Source: Malikia granosa
Lineage (GTDB): Bacteria; Pseudomonadota; Gammaproteobacteria; Burkholderiales; Burkholderiaceae_C
NCBI RefSeq assembly: GCF_002980595.1
Contig: NZ_PVLQ01000012.1
Span: 215,804-279,803 of the forward strand
Direction: 5' to 3'
DNA length: 64,000 bases
Position numbers and translations under genes: made by a program. Positions 42,666 through 52,547 of this stretch are shown here, in pieces. Below the pieces are notes generated by a model. That model searched no databases and had not been told where the DNA came from. It worked only from the letters and a program-made list of their open reading frames with translations. Numbering within the stretch: the stretch's first letter is position 1; each line of letters opens with the position of its first letter.

Positions 42666-43339
42666 TGCGAGTGCTGGTGGTCGAGGACGAGGCGGCGCTG
42701 GCCGAGCAGATCGCTCGCACGCTGCAGGACCGCGGCTACGTGGTCGACCTGGCCAGCGACGGCCGCGAGGCCTGGTACCAGGGCGGGGTGCAGGACTATG
42801 ACGCGATCCTGCTCGACCTCGGCCTGCCGGTCCTCGACGGCCTCAGCGTGCTGCGGCGCTGGCGCAGCGAGGGCATGAGCAGCCCGGTGCTGGTGCTGAC
42901 CGCGCGCGACCAGTGGCACGAGAAGGTCGCCGGCATCGACGCCGGCGCCGACGACTACCTGAGCAAGCCCTTCCACATGGAGGAGCTGCTCGCGCGCCTG
43001 CGCGCGCTGATCCGCCGCGCCGGCGGCCATGCCTCGGCGCTGCTGAGCTGCGGCCCGCTCGAGCTCGACACGCGCAGCGCGCGCATCAGCCTGCAGGGCC
43101 AGCCGCTGCTGCTGACCGCGCAGGAATTCAAGCTGCTGGCCTACCTGATCCACCATGCCGGCCAGCTGGTCTCGCGCACCGAGCTGACCGAGCATCTCTA
43201 TGCCCAGGACTGCGAGCGCGACTCCAACACGATCGAGGTCTTCATCGGCCGGCTGCGCAAGAAGCTGCCGGCCGGCCTGATCGAGACCGTGCGCGGCATG
43301 GGCTACCGGCTGCAAGCCCCCGACGGGGCCGAGCGGTGA
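42665..43339 (+). CDS. OmpR/QseB-type response regulator
   Basis: 224 residues. The receiver domain (1-115) has the acidic pair VVEDE, phosphoacceptor D51 in ILLDLGLPVLDG, Thr in VLTARD and Lys in DDYLSKPFHMEELL. The C-terminal winged helix (about 125-220) has LLTAQEFKLLAYLIHHAGQLVSR and NTIEVFIGRLRKKL. It overlaps the kinase gene by 4 bp. It is probably phosphorylated by that kinase and regulates membrane or redox genes nearby; the sequence does not name its target. Confidence 0.92.
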   Translation: MRVLVVEDEAALAEQIARTLQDRGYVVDLASDGREAWYQGGVQDYDAILLDLGLPVLDGLSVLRRWRSEGMSSPVLVLTARDQWHEKVAGIDAGADDYLSKPFHMEELLARLRALIRRAGGHASALLSCGPLELDTRSARISLQGQPLLLTAQEFKLLAYLIHHAGQLVSRTELTEHLYAQDCERDSNTIEVFIGRLRKKLPAGLIETVRGMGYRLQAPDGAER

Positions 43340-44775
43340 GTTGGTCCAGCCTGCGCTGGCGCCTGCCGCAAAGCCTGCGCTGGCGCCTGCTGCTCGGCAC
43401 GCTGGCCGGGCTGACGCTGGCGCTGGTGGCGGCCGGCTTCGCGCTCTCGGGCCTGTTCGCCGACCAGGTGCAGCGCCAGTTCCGCTCGCATCTGCAGCTG
43501 CAGCTCGACCAGCTCACGGCGGCGCTCGAGGTCGATGCCGCCGGCCAGCCTTCGCTCGACTCGGCACTGGCCGATCCGCGCTGGCAGCAGCCCTACGGCG
43601 GCCTGTACTGGCAGGTCGACGGGCCGGGGCGCCAGGGCCTGCTGCGTTCGCGTTCGCTCTGGGACAGCCTGCTGCGCCTGCCTGGCGACGGCCTGCCCAG
43701 CGGCCAGACGCACGAACATCGCCTGCTCGGACCGGCCGGCCAGCCGGTGCTGGTGCTCGAGCGGCAGGTGATCTGGGACGCGGCCCCGGGCCCGGAGGCC
43801 AGTCCGACCGATGGCGGGCGCGCGTCGGAGCAGCGCCTGGCCGCGGCGGGCCAGGGCAGCTGGCGGTTGATCGTGGCCCAGGACCTGCGCGAACTCGAGG
43901 CCGCGCAACAGCGCTTCGACCTGACGCTGGCGGCCAGCCTGGCCGTGCTCGGGCTGGCCCTGGCGGCGGCGGCCGGCGCGCAGCTGGCGCTCGGCCTGGC
44001 GCCGCTGCGGCGGCTGCAGCGCGCGGTGCAGCAGGTGCGCGCTGGCGACGCCCAGCAGCTGGAAGGCGAATTCCCGGCCGAACTCCATCCGCTGGTGCAG
44101 GACTTCAACGGCGTGCTGCTGCAGAACGAGCAGGTGGTCCAGCGCGCGCGCCAGACCGCCGGCAACCTCGCGCATGCGATCAAGACGCCGCTGGCGGTGT
44201 TGGCCAATGCGGCGGCGCAACCGCGCGGCGAGCTGCCGGCCTTCGCCGCCCTGGTCGACGAGCAGGTGCGCAGCGCGCGGGCCCAGGTCGAGTGGCATCT
44301 GGCGCGCGCGCGCATGGGTGGCAGCGGCGTGCCGGGCCTGCGCAGCCCGGTCGCGCCGGTGCTCGAGGGCCTGTTGCGCGTGATGCGCAAGGTCTACGCC
44401 GGCCGCGAGCTGCGCTTCGATTGCGACCTGGCACCGGATGCGCTGGCCTTCGCCGGCGAGTCGCAGGACCTGCACGAGATGCTGGGCAACCTGCTCGACA
44501 ATGCCTGCAAATGGGCCCAGGGCCGGGTGGCGGTGCAAGCCCGCGCCGAGGGCCGGCGCCTGCTGGTGACGGTCGATGACGACGGCCCCGGCCTCGGCGC
44601 CGCCGAGCGCGAGCGGGTGTTCGAGCGTGGCATCCGCGCCGACGAGCGCCAGCCCGGCAGCGGGCTGGGACTCGCGATCGTGCGCGAGGTCGCGCAGCTC
44701 TACCAGGGCCAGGTCAGGCTCGAGGCCTCGGCGCTGGGCGGCCTGCGCGCCAGCCTGGAGCTGCCGCTGGCCTGA
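43336..44775 (+). CDS. Sensor histidine kinase (PhoQ/QseC-like)
   Basis: 479 residues with a GTG start overlapping the regulator stop (GTGA). Membrane helices at about 18-40 and 200-225 enclose a periplasmic sensor of about 160 residues. A HAMP-like region follows, then the phosphoacceptor H280 in GNLAHAIKTPLAVLAN, the N-box LLDNACKWAQG and the glycine boxes DDDGPGLG and GSGLGLAIVREVAQLYQG. The H-box AHAIKTPL is the PhoQ-like variant. With the PepSY protein and regulator it forms one operon. The signal is unknown; cations, cationic peptides or redox are candidates by family. Confidence 0.9.
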   Translation: MSWSSLRWRLPQSLRWRLLLGTLAGLTLALVAAGFALSGLFADQVQRQFRSHLQLQLDQLTAALEVDAAGQPSLDSALADPRWQQPYGGLYWQVDGPGRQGLLRSRSLWDSLLRLPGDGLPSGQTHEHRLLGPAGQPVLVLERQVIWDAAPGPEASPTDGGRASEQRLAAAGQGSWRLIVAQDLRELEAAQQRFDLTLAASLAVLGLALAAAAGAQLALGLAPLRRLQRAVQQVRAGDAQQLEGEFPAELHPLVQDFNGVLLQNEQVVQRARQTAGNLAHAIKTPLAVLANAAAQPRGELPAFAALVDEQVRSARAQVEWHLARARMGGSGVPGLRSPVAPVLEGLLRVMRKVYAGRELRFDCDLAPDALAFAGESQDLHEMLGNLLDNACKWAQGRVAVQARAEGRRLLVTVDDDGPGLGAAERERVFERGIRADERQPGSGLGLAIVREVAQLYQGQVRLEASALGGLRASLELPLA

Positions 44776-44793
44776 GCCAGCCATGGCGTTGCG

Positions 44794-47349
44794 TCAGCCT
44801 GGCGGCGGCGTGCCCAGGCTGCGGCGCTGCCAGGGCAGGGCGGCAGCGGGCGCCAGCAACCCGAGCAGGCCCGCGCCCAGCACCCAGTCCAGCGGCAGCG
44901 GCGCGAACTGGAACAGTCCGCGCGCGGCCGGCAGCAGCAGCGCCAGCGCCAGCAATCCCGCCGTCAGGGCAGCGATCGCCAGCAGCGCCGGATTGGGCCG
45001 CAGCAGGCCGCGCAGGTCGGTACCGCGCTTGAGCAGCACCAGCCCGAAGCTGGCCGACACCAGCGCCACGAAGGTCATGGCGCGCGCCTGCGCCTCGCCG
45101 ACACCGTTGAGCCACAGGCCGGCGAACAGCCCGCCGACCCCTGCCAGCACCAGGCCGCCCTGCAGCAGGCTGAGCGCGATCAGCTGCAGCGAGAACAGCG
45201 GCGCCGCCGGATCGCGCGGCGGCCGGCGCATCAGCTCGGGGTCCTGCGGCTCGCTCTCGAACACCAGCGAGGCCACCGGGTCGATCACCAGCTCGAGGAA
45301 GGCGATATGCACCGGCATGAACACCAGCGGCCAGCCCAGCAGCAGCGGCAGCAGCGACAGCCCGGCGATCGGCACATGCACCGCCAGCACATAGGCCATC
45401 GCCTTGCGCAGGTTGTCGAAGATGCCGCGACCGGCGCGGATCGCGCCGACCATCGAGGCGAAATCGTCCTTCAGCAGCACCAGCGCCGCGGCCTCGCGCG
45501 CCACGTCGGTGCCGCGCTGGCCCATCGCGATCCCGATATGCGCCGCCTTGAGCGAAGGCGCGTCATTGACGCCGTCGCCGGTCATCGCGACCACCTCGCC
45601 ATTGGCCTTGAGCGCCTCGACGATGCGCAGCTTCTGCTCGGGCCGCACCCGCGCGTAGACCGCCACCGTCCTGACCCGCTCGCGCAAGGCCTGGTCGTCG
45701 AGCGCGGCCAGTTCGGTCCCGGTCAGCAGCGCTCCCTCGTGTGCCAGTCCGGCCTGGCGCGCGATCGCGCGCGCCGTCTCGGGATGGTCGCCGGTGATCA
45801 TCAGGACCCGGATGCCGGCCGCGCGGCAATCCCGCACCGCCTCGGGCACCCCGGGCCGCACCGGATCCGACAGCCCGACCAGGCCGAGCAGCTCGAAGTC
45901 GAAGCCCTGCTGGGTCGCAGGCCAGTCATGGCCCTCGAAGCTGGCCCGCGCCACCGCCAGCACGCGCAGGCCGTCGCCGGCCATCGCCTGCGCGGCCGCG
46001 AGCAGCGCCTGCCGGCGCTCGGGAGCCAGCTGGCACAGCCGCGCCACCGCCTCGGGCGCGCCCTTGACCGCGACCTCGTGCGTTTCCTGCACCGGCACCT
46101 GCCAGACATGCGACATCGCCAGCAGTTCGGGGCTCAGGTTGTACTCGTGCACCAGCTCGAAGCCGTCGAAGCGCTCGGGGGCATTGCGCTGCTGCTGGCC
46201 CAGGCGGTGGATCGCCTGCTCCATCGGGTCGACCGGCTCGCGCTCGCTCGCGAGCCAGCTCGCGTCGAGCAGGGCATGGAAGGCGGCCGGCAGCAGCGCG
46301 CCCGCCGGGTCATCGGCGCGCCAGCGCTGCAGGCCCTGGTCCGAGGCCAGCACGAGCTCGGCCACCGCCATCCGGTTCAGCGTCAGCGTGCCGGTCTTGT
46401 CGCTGCACAGCACGGTCGCGGCGCCCAGGGTCTCGATCGCGGCCGAGCGCCGCGTCAACACCTGCTGGCGCGACAGGCGCCAGGCGCCCATCGCGGTGAA
46501 CACGGTCAGGATCAGCAGGAACTCCTGCGGCAGCATCGACATCGCCAGCGTGAGCCCGGCCAGCACGCCGCCGAGCCAGTCGCCGCGCAGCCAGCCGTAC
46601 AGCAGCAGCACCGCCAGGCTGATGCCGAGCCCGAGCACCGAAAAGATCCGCACCAGCCGGCGCGTCTCCAGCCACAGCGGCGTGGCCGGCATCTCGACCT
46701 CGCCCAGGGTCTTGCCGATGCGGCCGATCTCGCTGCGCGCGCCGGTGGCCGTGACCCGGGCCAGCCCCTGGCCGCTGATGACCAGGGTGCCGGCGTAGAC
46801 CTGGGACAGTCCCGATTGGTCCGGTGTGGCGTCCGGCCCGGCATCGGGCGTGGCGGCCTGCTTGGGCACCGGCATCGACTCGCCGCTCAGCAGCGATTCG
46901 TCGGTCAGCAGGTCGTGGCAGGCCAGCAGCTGCGCGTCGGCCGCGATGCGGTCGCCGTCGCCGAGCAGCAGCAGGTCGCCGACCACCACCTCGCGACCCT
47001 GGATGCGAACGCGCTCGCCGCCGCGCAGCACCAGCGCGCGCGGGCTGGTCAGCTCGCGCAGCGTCTCGAGCACCCGCTCGGTGCGTCGCTCCTGCCAGAG
47101 CGTGATCGCGAACGAGACCGCGACGAAAGCCGACAGCATTGCCGCCTCGTGCAGGTCGCCGAGCGCGGCATAGATCGCCACCGAGGCCAGCAGCAGCTGC
47201 AGCATCGGCTCGCGCAGCGCCTCCAGCGCGATGCGCCCGAGCGTGCGCGGCGCCGGCTGCGGCAGCTCGTTGGCGCCTTCGGCCGCGAAGCGTTGCGCGG
47301 CCTGCTCGGGCGTCAGTCCTTGCCAGGCAGCGGGCGGGTTCTCGTTCAT
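44794..47349 (-). CDS. Cation-transporting P-type ATPase (P2-like)
   Basis: 851-residue inner-membrane pump with a P2-type N-terminus (LTPEQAAQRFAAEGANELPQ). Signatures are LLSGESMPV in the actuator domain, phosphorylated D317 in CSDKTGTLTLNRM, and MTGDGVNDAPSLKAAHIGIAMG in the P-domain. The ion-binding helix before the P-domain reads AMSMLPQEFLLILTVF, with PQEF where calcium pumps have PEGLP and most bacterial relatives PEEFP. The ion is therefore uncertain, calcium or another divalent cation. About ten membrane helices. It lies 33 bp after yajQ on the same strand and is probably cotranscribed. Confidence 0.88.
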   Translation of the reverse strand: MNENPPAAWQGLTPEQAAQRFAAEGANELPQPAPRTLGRIALEALREPMLQLLLASVAIYAALGDLHEAAMLSAFVAVSFAITLWQERRTERVLETLRELTSPRALVLRGGERVRIQGREVVVGDLLLLGDGDRIAADAQLLACHDLLTDESLLSGESMPVPKQAATPDAGPDATPDQSGLSQVYAGTLVISGQGLARVTATGARSEIGRIGKTLGEVEMPATPLWLETRRLVRIFSVLGLGISLAVLLLYGWLRGDWLGGVLAGLTLAMSMLPQEFLLILTVFTAMGAWRLSRQQVLTRRSAAIETLGAATVLCSDKTGTLTLNRMAVAELVLASDQGLQRWRADDPAGALLPAAFHALLDASWLASEREPVDPMEQAIHRLGQQQRNAPERFDGFELVHEYNLSPELLAMSHVWQVPVQETHEVAVKGAPEAVARLCQLAPERRQALLAAAQAMAGDGLRVLAVARASFEGHDWPATQQGFDFELLGLVGLSDPVRPGVPEAVRDCRAAGIRVLMITGDHPETARAIARQAGLAHEGALLTGTELAALDDQALRERVRTVAVYARVRPEQKLRIVEALKANGEVVAMTGDGVNDAPSLKAAHIGIAMGQRGTDVAREAAALVLLKDDFASMVGAIRAGRGIFDNLRKAMAYVLAVHVPIAGLSLLPLLLGWPLVFMPVHIAFLELVIDPVASLVFESEPQDPELMRRPPRDPAAPLFSLQLIALSLLQGGLVLAGVGGLFAGLWLNGVGEAQARAMTFVALVSASFGLVLLKRGTDLRGLLRPNPALLAIAALTAGLLALALLLPAARGLFQFAPLPLDWVLGAGLLGLLAPAAALPWQRRSLGTPPPG

Positions 47350-47382
47350 CGATCGCCTCGCTCGCCTGCCCGGGCCTGCGCC

Positions 47383-47868
47383 TCAGTCGCGGAAGTTGTC
47401 GAAGGACAGCGGCAGATCGGTCATGTCCTTGCGGATCAGCGCCATTGCCTGCTGCAGGTCGTCGCGCTTGGCGCCGGTCACGCGCACCTTTTCTTCCTGG
47501 ATCGCGGCCTGCACCTTCATCTTGCTGCCCTTGATCAGCTGCTGGATCTTCTTGGCGTCCTCGCTGGAGATGCCGTTGCGGACCTTCAGCACCTGCTTGA
47601 CCTTGTCGCCGCCGATCTTCTCGACCTTGCCGGCATCGAGGAAGCGCACGTCGACGCCGCGCTTGGTCATCTTGTTGCGCAGGATGTCGTCGACCTGCTG
47701 GATCTGGAAGTCGCTGTCGCCGAACAGCGTGATTTCCTTGTCCTTGAGCTCGACCGCGGCCGAGCTGCCCTTGAAGTCGAAGCGGGTGCCGATTTCCTTG
47801 GCGGTCTGCTCGACGGCGTTCTTGACTTCGACCAGGTTGGGCTCGAGCACGGTATCAAAAGAGGGCAT
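47383..47868 (-). CDS. yajQ: YajQ-family nucleotide (c-di-GMP)-binding protein
   Basis: 161 residues, the usual family length, with the family N-terminus [20 protein letters not shown] and motifs [32 protein letters not shown] and [19 protein letters not shown]. YajQ proteins bind c-di-GMP in some pathogens and can act with transcription factors; in others they are associated with RNA or virulence control. It is divergent from murB across 70 bp and upstream of the P-type ATPase gene. Confidence 0.92.
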   Translation of the reverse strand: MPSFDTVLEPNLVEVKNAVEQTAKEIGTRFDFKGSSAAVELKDKEITLFGDSDFQIQQVDDILRNKMTKRGVDVRFLDAGKVEKIGGDKVKQVLKVRNGISSEDAKKIQQLIKGSKMKVQAAIQEEKVRVTGAKRDDLQQAMALIRKDMTDLPLSFDNFRD

Positions 47869-47938
47869 GGCGGATTCCGGAAAAAATGGGACGGACCGGG
47901 CCGCCGCAGTCGCTGCGCCCGGGTGAGACAATCTCGGG

Positions 47939-48994
47939 ATGTTAGTCGAGAAAAACCTGCCCTTGCAGCCCTTCAACAGTTTCGGCATCGCCGCGCGCGC
48001 GCTGCGGCTGGCCCGCATCGGCTCGGAAGCCGAGCTGCAGGCGCTGATCCGCCATCCCGACTGGTCGGCCGACCAGACCTTCGTGCTCGGCGGCGGCAGC
48101 AACATCGTGCTGACCGGCGACGTCAGGCAGCTGGTGCTCAAGGTCGAGATCCCGGGCCGGCGTCTGCTGCGCGAGACCGAGCGCGGTTGGCTGGTCGAGG
48201 CCGGCGCCGGCGAGCGCTGGCACGACTTCGTCGCCTGGACGCTGCAGCAGGGCTGGCCCGGGCTCGAGAACCTGGCCTTGATTCCCGGCACCGTCGGCGC
48301 CTCGCCGGTGCAGAACATCGGCGCCTACGGCGTCGAGTGCCAGGACCGCTTCGACTCGCTCGACGCGATCGACCTCGAGACCGGCGAAGCCTTCAGCCTG
48401 AACGCGGCGCAATGCGGCTTCGGCTACCGCGACTCGGTCTTCAAGCACGAGCGCGCCGCCGACGGGCGCGGCTTCGGCCTCAAGGGCCGGGCGCTGATCA
48501 CGCGCGTGCGCTTCCTGCTGCCCAAGCCCTGGAAGCCGGTGCTGGGCTACCTCGACCTCGAGCGCAAGATGGCCGAGCTCGGCCTGGTCGATCCGGGCGC
48601 GCAGCAGATCTTCGACATGGTGTGCGCGATCCGGCGCGCCAAGCTGCCCGACCCGGCGCTGATCGGCAACGCCGGCAGCTTCTTCAAGAACCCGAGCGTC
48701 ACGCCCGAGCAATGCGCCGACATCATCGCGCGCGATCCCAAGGTGGTGCACTACCCGATGCCCGATGGCAGCATCAAGCTCGCCGCCGGCTGGCTGATCG
48801 ATGCCTGCGGCTGGAAGGGCAAGACCGTGGGCCATGCCGGCGTCTACGACAAGCAGGCGCTGGTGCTGGTCAACCGCGGCGACGCCGAACATCCCTGCAC
48901 CGGCGGCGAGGTCATGACGCTGGCGCGCGCGATCCAGACCAGTGTCTACGAGCGCTTCGGCATCCGGCTCGAGCCCGAACCAGTCGTGCTCTGA
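47939..48994 (+). CDS. murB: UDP-N-acetylenolpyruvoylglucosamine reductase
   Basis: 351-residue FAD/NADPH enzyme forming UDP-MurNAc in peptidoglycan synthesis. FAD-binding residues are in [21 protein letters not shown] and [20 protein letters not shown]. The catalytic serine is in [14 protein letters not shown] and the C-terminal glutamate is near [15 protein letters not shown]. The YRDSVFKHE insertion marks the longer type I form found in proteobacteria. It is not in the usual mur/fts cluster. Its stop codon is the start of a 27-bp palindrome that ends at the stop of the convergent MFS gene. Confidence 0.95.
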   Translation: MLVEKNLPLQPFNSFGIAARALRLARIGSEAELQALIRHPDWSADQTFVLGGGSNIVLTGDVRQLVLKVEIPGRRLLRETERGWLVEAGAGERWHDFVAWTLQQGWPGLENLALIPGTVGASPVQNIGAYGVECQDRFDSLDAIDLETGEAFSLNAAQCGFGYRDSVFKHERAADGRGFGLKGRALITRVRFLLPKPWKPVLGYLDLERKMAELGLVDPGAQQIFDMVCAIRRAKLPDPALIGNAGSFFKNPSVTPEQCADIIARDPKVVHYPMPDGSIKLAAGWLIDACGWKGKTVGHAGVYDKQALVLVNRGDAEHPCTGGEVMTLARAIQTSVYERFGIRLEPEPVVL

Positions 48995-49018
48995 GCCGGC
49001 AATGGCCGCGCCGGCTCA
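48992..49018. terminator. Stop-to-stop palindrome between murB and MFS gene
   Basis: TGAGCCGGC (48992-49000) and GCCGGCTCA (49010-49018) form a perfect 9-bp stem with a 9-base loop. The first three bases are the murB stop and the last three are the stop of the convergent MFS gene. There is no T-tract. Confidence 0.5.
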
Positions 49019-50209
49019 GGCCTCGCGCCTGGGCGGCTGCGGCTCCGTCCGCAAGGACCAGGCGATCCGGCTGCCGGTCGCCGCGATCAGGCCGGCCGAC
49101 CAGAACAGCGCCGACACGCCGATCAGCGCGCCAAAGCTGCCGAACAGCATCGGCATCGCGACGCTGGTGGCGCTCACCGTCATCAGCCGCATGCCGAGTG
49201 CCTGGCCCATGCGCTGCGCCGGGGTGATGTGCTGCAGCAAGCTCAGGATCGTCGGCTGGACCCCGCCCAGGGTCACGCCCAGCAGGGCCGACAGCAGCGC
49301 GGCCGCCCAGGCCTGCTGCACCAGCGGGTAGAGGCCCAGCCAGACCGCGGTCAGCGCGAGTGCTGCGGTCATCACGCGGCGCTCGGACATGCCCTCCGAC
49401 AGGCGGGGCAGCAAGGGGCGGATCACCGCCGCGGCGGTGGCAAACGCACCCAGTATGAAGCCGATCATCGAGGCGCTGAAACCCCGCTCGTGACCGAGCA
49501 CGGGCACCACGAAGGCGTGCACGTCCCAGCAGGAGGCGGTGGCCCAGGCCACCACCAGCAGGCGCCGCAGTCGCCAGTCGGCCAGCAGGTCGCGCTTGCC
49601 GCCGCCATTCTGCTGCGACGTGACCAGCGCGCTGGGCGCCTCCTGGATCCCATGCACCCACAGCAGGCTCGATAGCGCCAGCAGGCCCACGGCCACGGCG
49701 GCCCAGGCAAAGGCCTGCCGGTCCACGCTGGACTGCCCGGCATGGTCGAGCAGCAGGCCCACCAGGGCCGGTCCGACCAGGTTGGCAGCCGGCGCGGCCA
49801 GCGACAGCCAGCCCCAGAGCTTGCGGCGCTCCTGGGCCGAGTCCGCGGCCATGCCGGCCCGGCGCTGCACCGTCACCTGCGCCAGCCCCATGGCGCCGCC
49901 GACCAGCAAGGCCGCGGCTGCGAAGCTCCAGGCCTGCTGCCAGGCCGCCGCCAGCAAGGCCCCCGACACCGCCATCGTCACCGCCAGCCGCCAAGGCAGG
50001 TGCAGGCCATGGCGGTCCACCAGCCGGCCCCAGGGCAAGGCCATCACCACATTGCTGACCGCGAACAAGGCGATCAGCACCCCGGCCTCGGCGGCGCTGT
50101 GGCCGTGGTGCAAGGCGTACAGCGGCATGCCCATGCGCAGCCCGGTCATGCAGGCGTGGATCGCGATCTGGCCGGCGATCAGGCGGAACAGGATGGACGG
50201 GTGGCTCAT
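49016..50209 (-). CDS. MFS transporter (drug-efflux-like)
   Basis: 397 residues with twelve predicted membrane segments. It has a typical MFS cytoplasmic loop GRLVDRHGLHLPWR after helix 2 and a second repeat with RPLLPRLSEGMSERRV. The start was placed at the ATG at 50209 (SHPSILFRLIAGQIAIH) to give a normal N-terminus. No substrate-specific motif was recognised. It is located between convergent murB and the argG terminator; it is upstream-independent, so probably has its own promoter overlapping the argG end. Confidence 0.8.
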   Translation of the reverse strand: MSHPSILFRLIAGQIAIHACMTGLRMGMPLYALHHGHSAAEAGVLIALFAVSNVVMALPWGRLVDRHGLHLPWRLAVTMAVSGALLAAAWQQAWSFAAAALLVGGAMGLAQVTVQRRAGMAADSAQERRKLWGWLSLAAPAANLVGPALVGLLLDHAGQSSVDRQAFAWAAVAVGLLALSSLLWVHGIQEAPSALVTSQQNGGGKRDLLADWRLRRLLVVAWATASCWDVHAFVVPVLGHERGFSASMIGFILGAFATAAAVIRPLLPRLSEGMSERRVMTAALALTAVWLGLYPLVQQAWAAALLSALLGVTLGGVQPTILSLLQHITPAQRMGQALGMRLMTVSATSVAMPMLFGSFGALIGVSALFWSAGLIAATGSRIAWSLRTEPQPPRREA

Positions 50210-50222
50210 GCAGGCAGGGCTT

Positions 50223-50253
50223 GAAAAACAAGAAAGGCCGGTTGCCCGGCCTT
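50223..50253 (-). terminator. Rho-independent terminator of argG
   Basis: Reading leftward, AAGGCCGG-gcaa-CCGGCCTT (50253-50234) is followed by the U-rich tract TCTTGTTTTTC (to about 50223). It lies 20 bp beyond the argG stop. Confidence 0.85.
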
Positions 50254-50274
50254 CGTGGAAACGCAACGGCGTGC

Positions 50275-51946
<1,672 letters not shown>

Positions 51947-52066
51947 GGAGTTCGTTCGCGACAAATCGCGCTTAAAGGGGGTGGAGGAAGCCTGGCGCCG
52001 CCGGCAGCGGCGCGCCAACCTGCCATTTTAGAGGGGCGGGCGGCCAGGCTGGCGGGAAATGCTGGC

Positions 52067-52411
52067 TCAGACGCGAGCCGCCCAGTCATCGGCATCGAAG
52101 CCGACCGTGATCGCAGCTGCCCATTCGACCACCGGGCGCTTGATCACGCTGCTGTGCGCGACCATCACCGGCTTTGCGCTGGTGCCGTCGACCACGCCGG
52201 CCTGCAGCGCGGGGTCGAGCTTGCGCCAGGTCGGGCCGCGGCGGTTCAGCAGCTTGTCCCAGCCGACGGCGGCGATCCAGGCGTCCAGCCTGGCCTCGGG
52301 CACGCCGGCCTTCTTGAAGTCGTGGAACTCGTGCGCGACGCCGTGCTCGGTCAGCCAGGCGCGCGCCTTCTTCACCGTGTCGCAATTGGGGATGCCATAG
52401 ACCTTGATCAT
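52067..52411 (-). CDS. ArsC/Spx-family reductase-like protein (YffB type)
   Basis: 114 residues of thioredoxin-like fold. The N-terminal single cysteine is in YGIPNCDTVKKARAWL, the YffB/Spx-like arrangement. HDFKKAGVPEARLDAWIAAVGWDKLLNRRGPTWRKL and MVAHSSVIKRPVVEW follow. YffB relatives are probably glutathione-dependent thiol reductases rather than real arsenate reductases. The ATG at 52411 begins exactly at the family N-terminus. Divergent from the nuclease-helicase gene. Confidence 0.85.
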   Translation of the reverse strand: MIKVYGIPNCDTVKKARAWLTEHGVAHEFHDFKKAGVPEARLDAWIAAVGWDKLLNRRGPTWRKLDPALQAGVVDGTSAKPVMVAHSSVIKRPVVEWAAAITVGFDADDWAARV

Positions 52412-52499
52412 GGCCGGAATTGTGCCGCAAGGCGGGTGGCGCCAGCGATGAGCAGCAGCGTCAGGCCTGTCACAAGTTTTAATGGAGAATGTCACCAAA

Positions 52500-52513
52500 T
52501 TGCATTTTTGCAA
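52500..52513. promoter_or_regulatory. Palindrome upstream of NERD-helicase gene
   Basis: TTGCA-tttt-TGCAA is a perfect 5-bp inverted repeat in the only AT-rich patch between two divergent genes, 35 bp before the ATG used for the nuclease-helicase. It could be an operator; an alternative start codon upstream (52482) would place it inside the coding region. Confidence 0.3.
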
Positions 52514-52547
52514 CTTCGATCCACCGACATCGACCCCGCTGACCGCC

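Noticed and set aside
45307..49227. Open frame of about 1300 codons running across the P-type ATPase, yajQ and murB
   Set aside because: It overlaps three well-supported genes in other frames and is composed of repetitive Arg/Gln/His residues, as expected of a GC-rich shadow frame.
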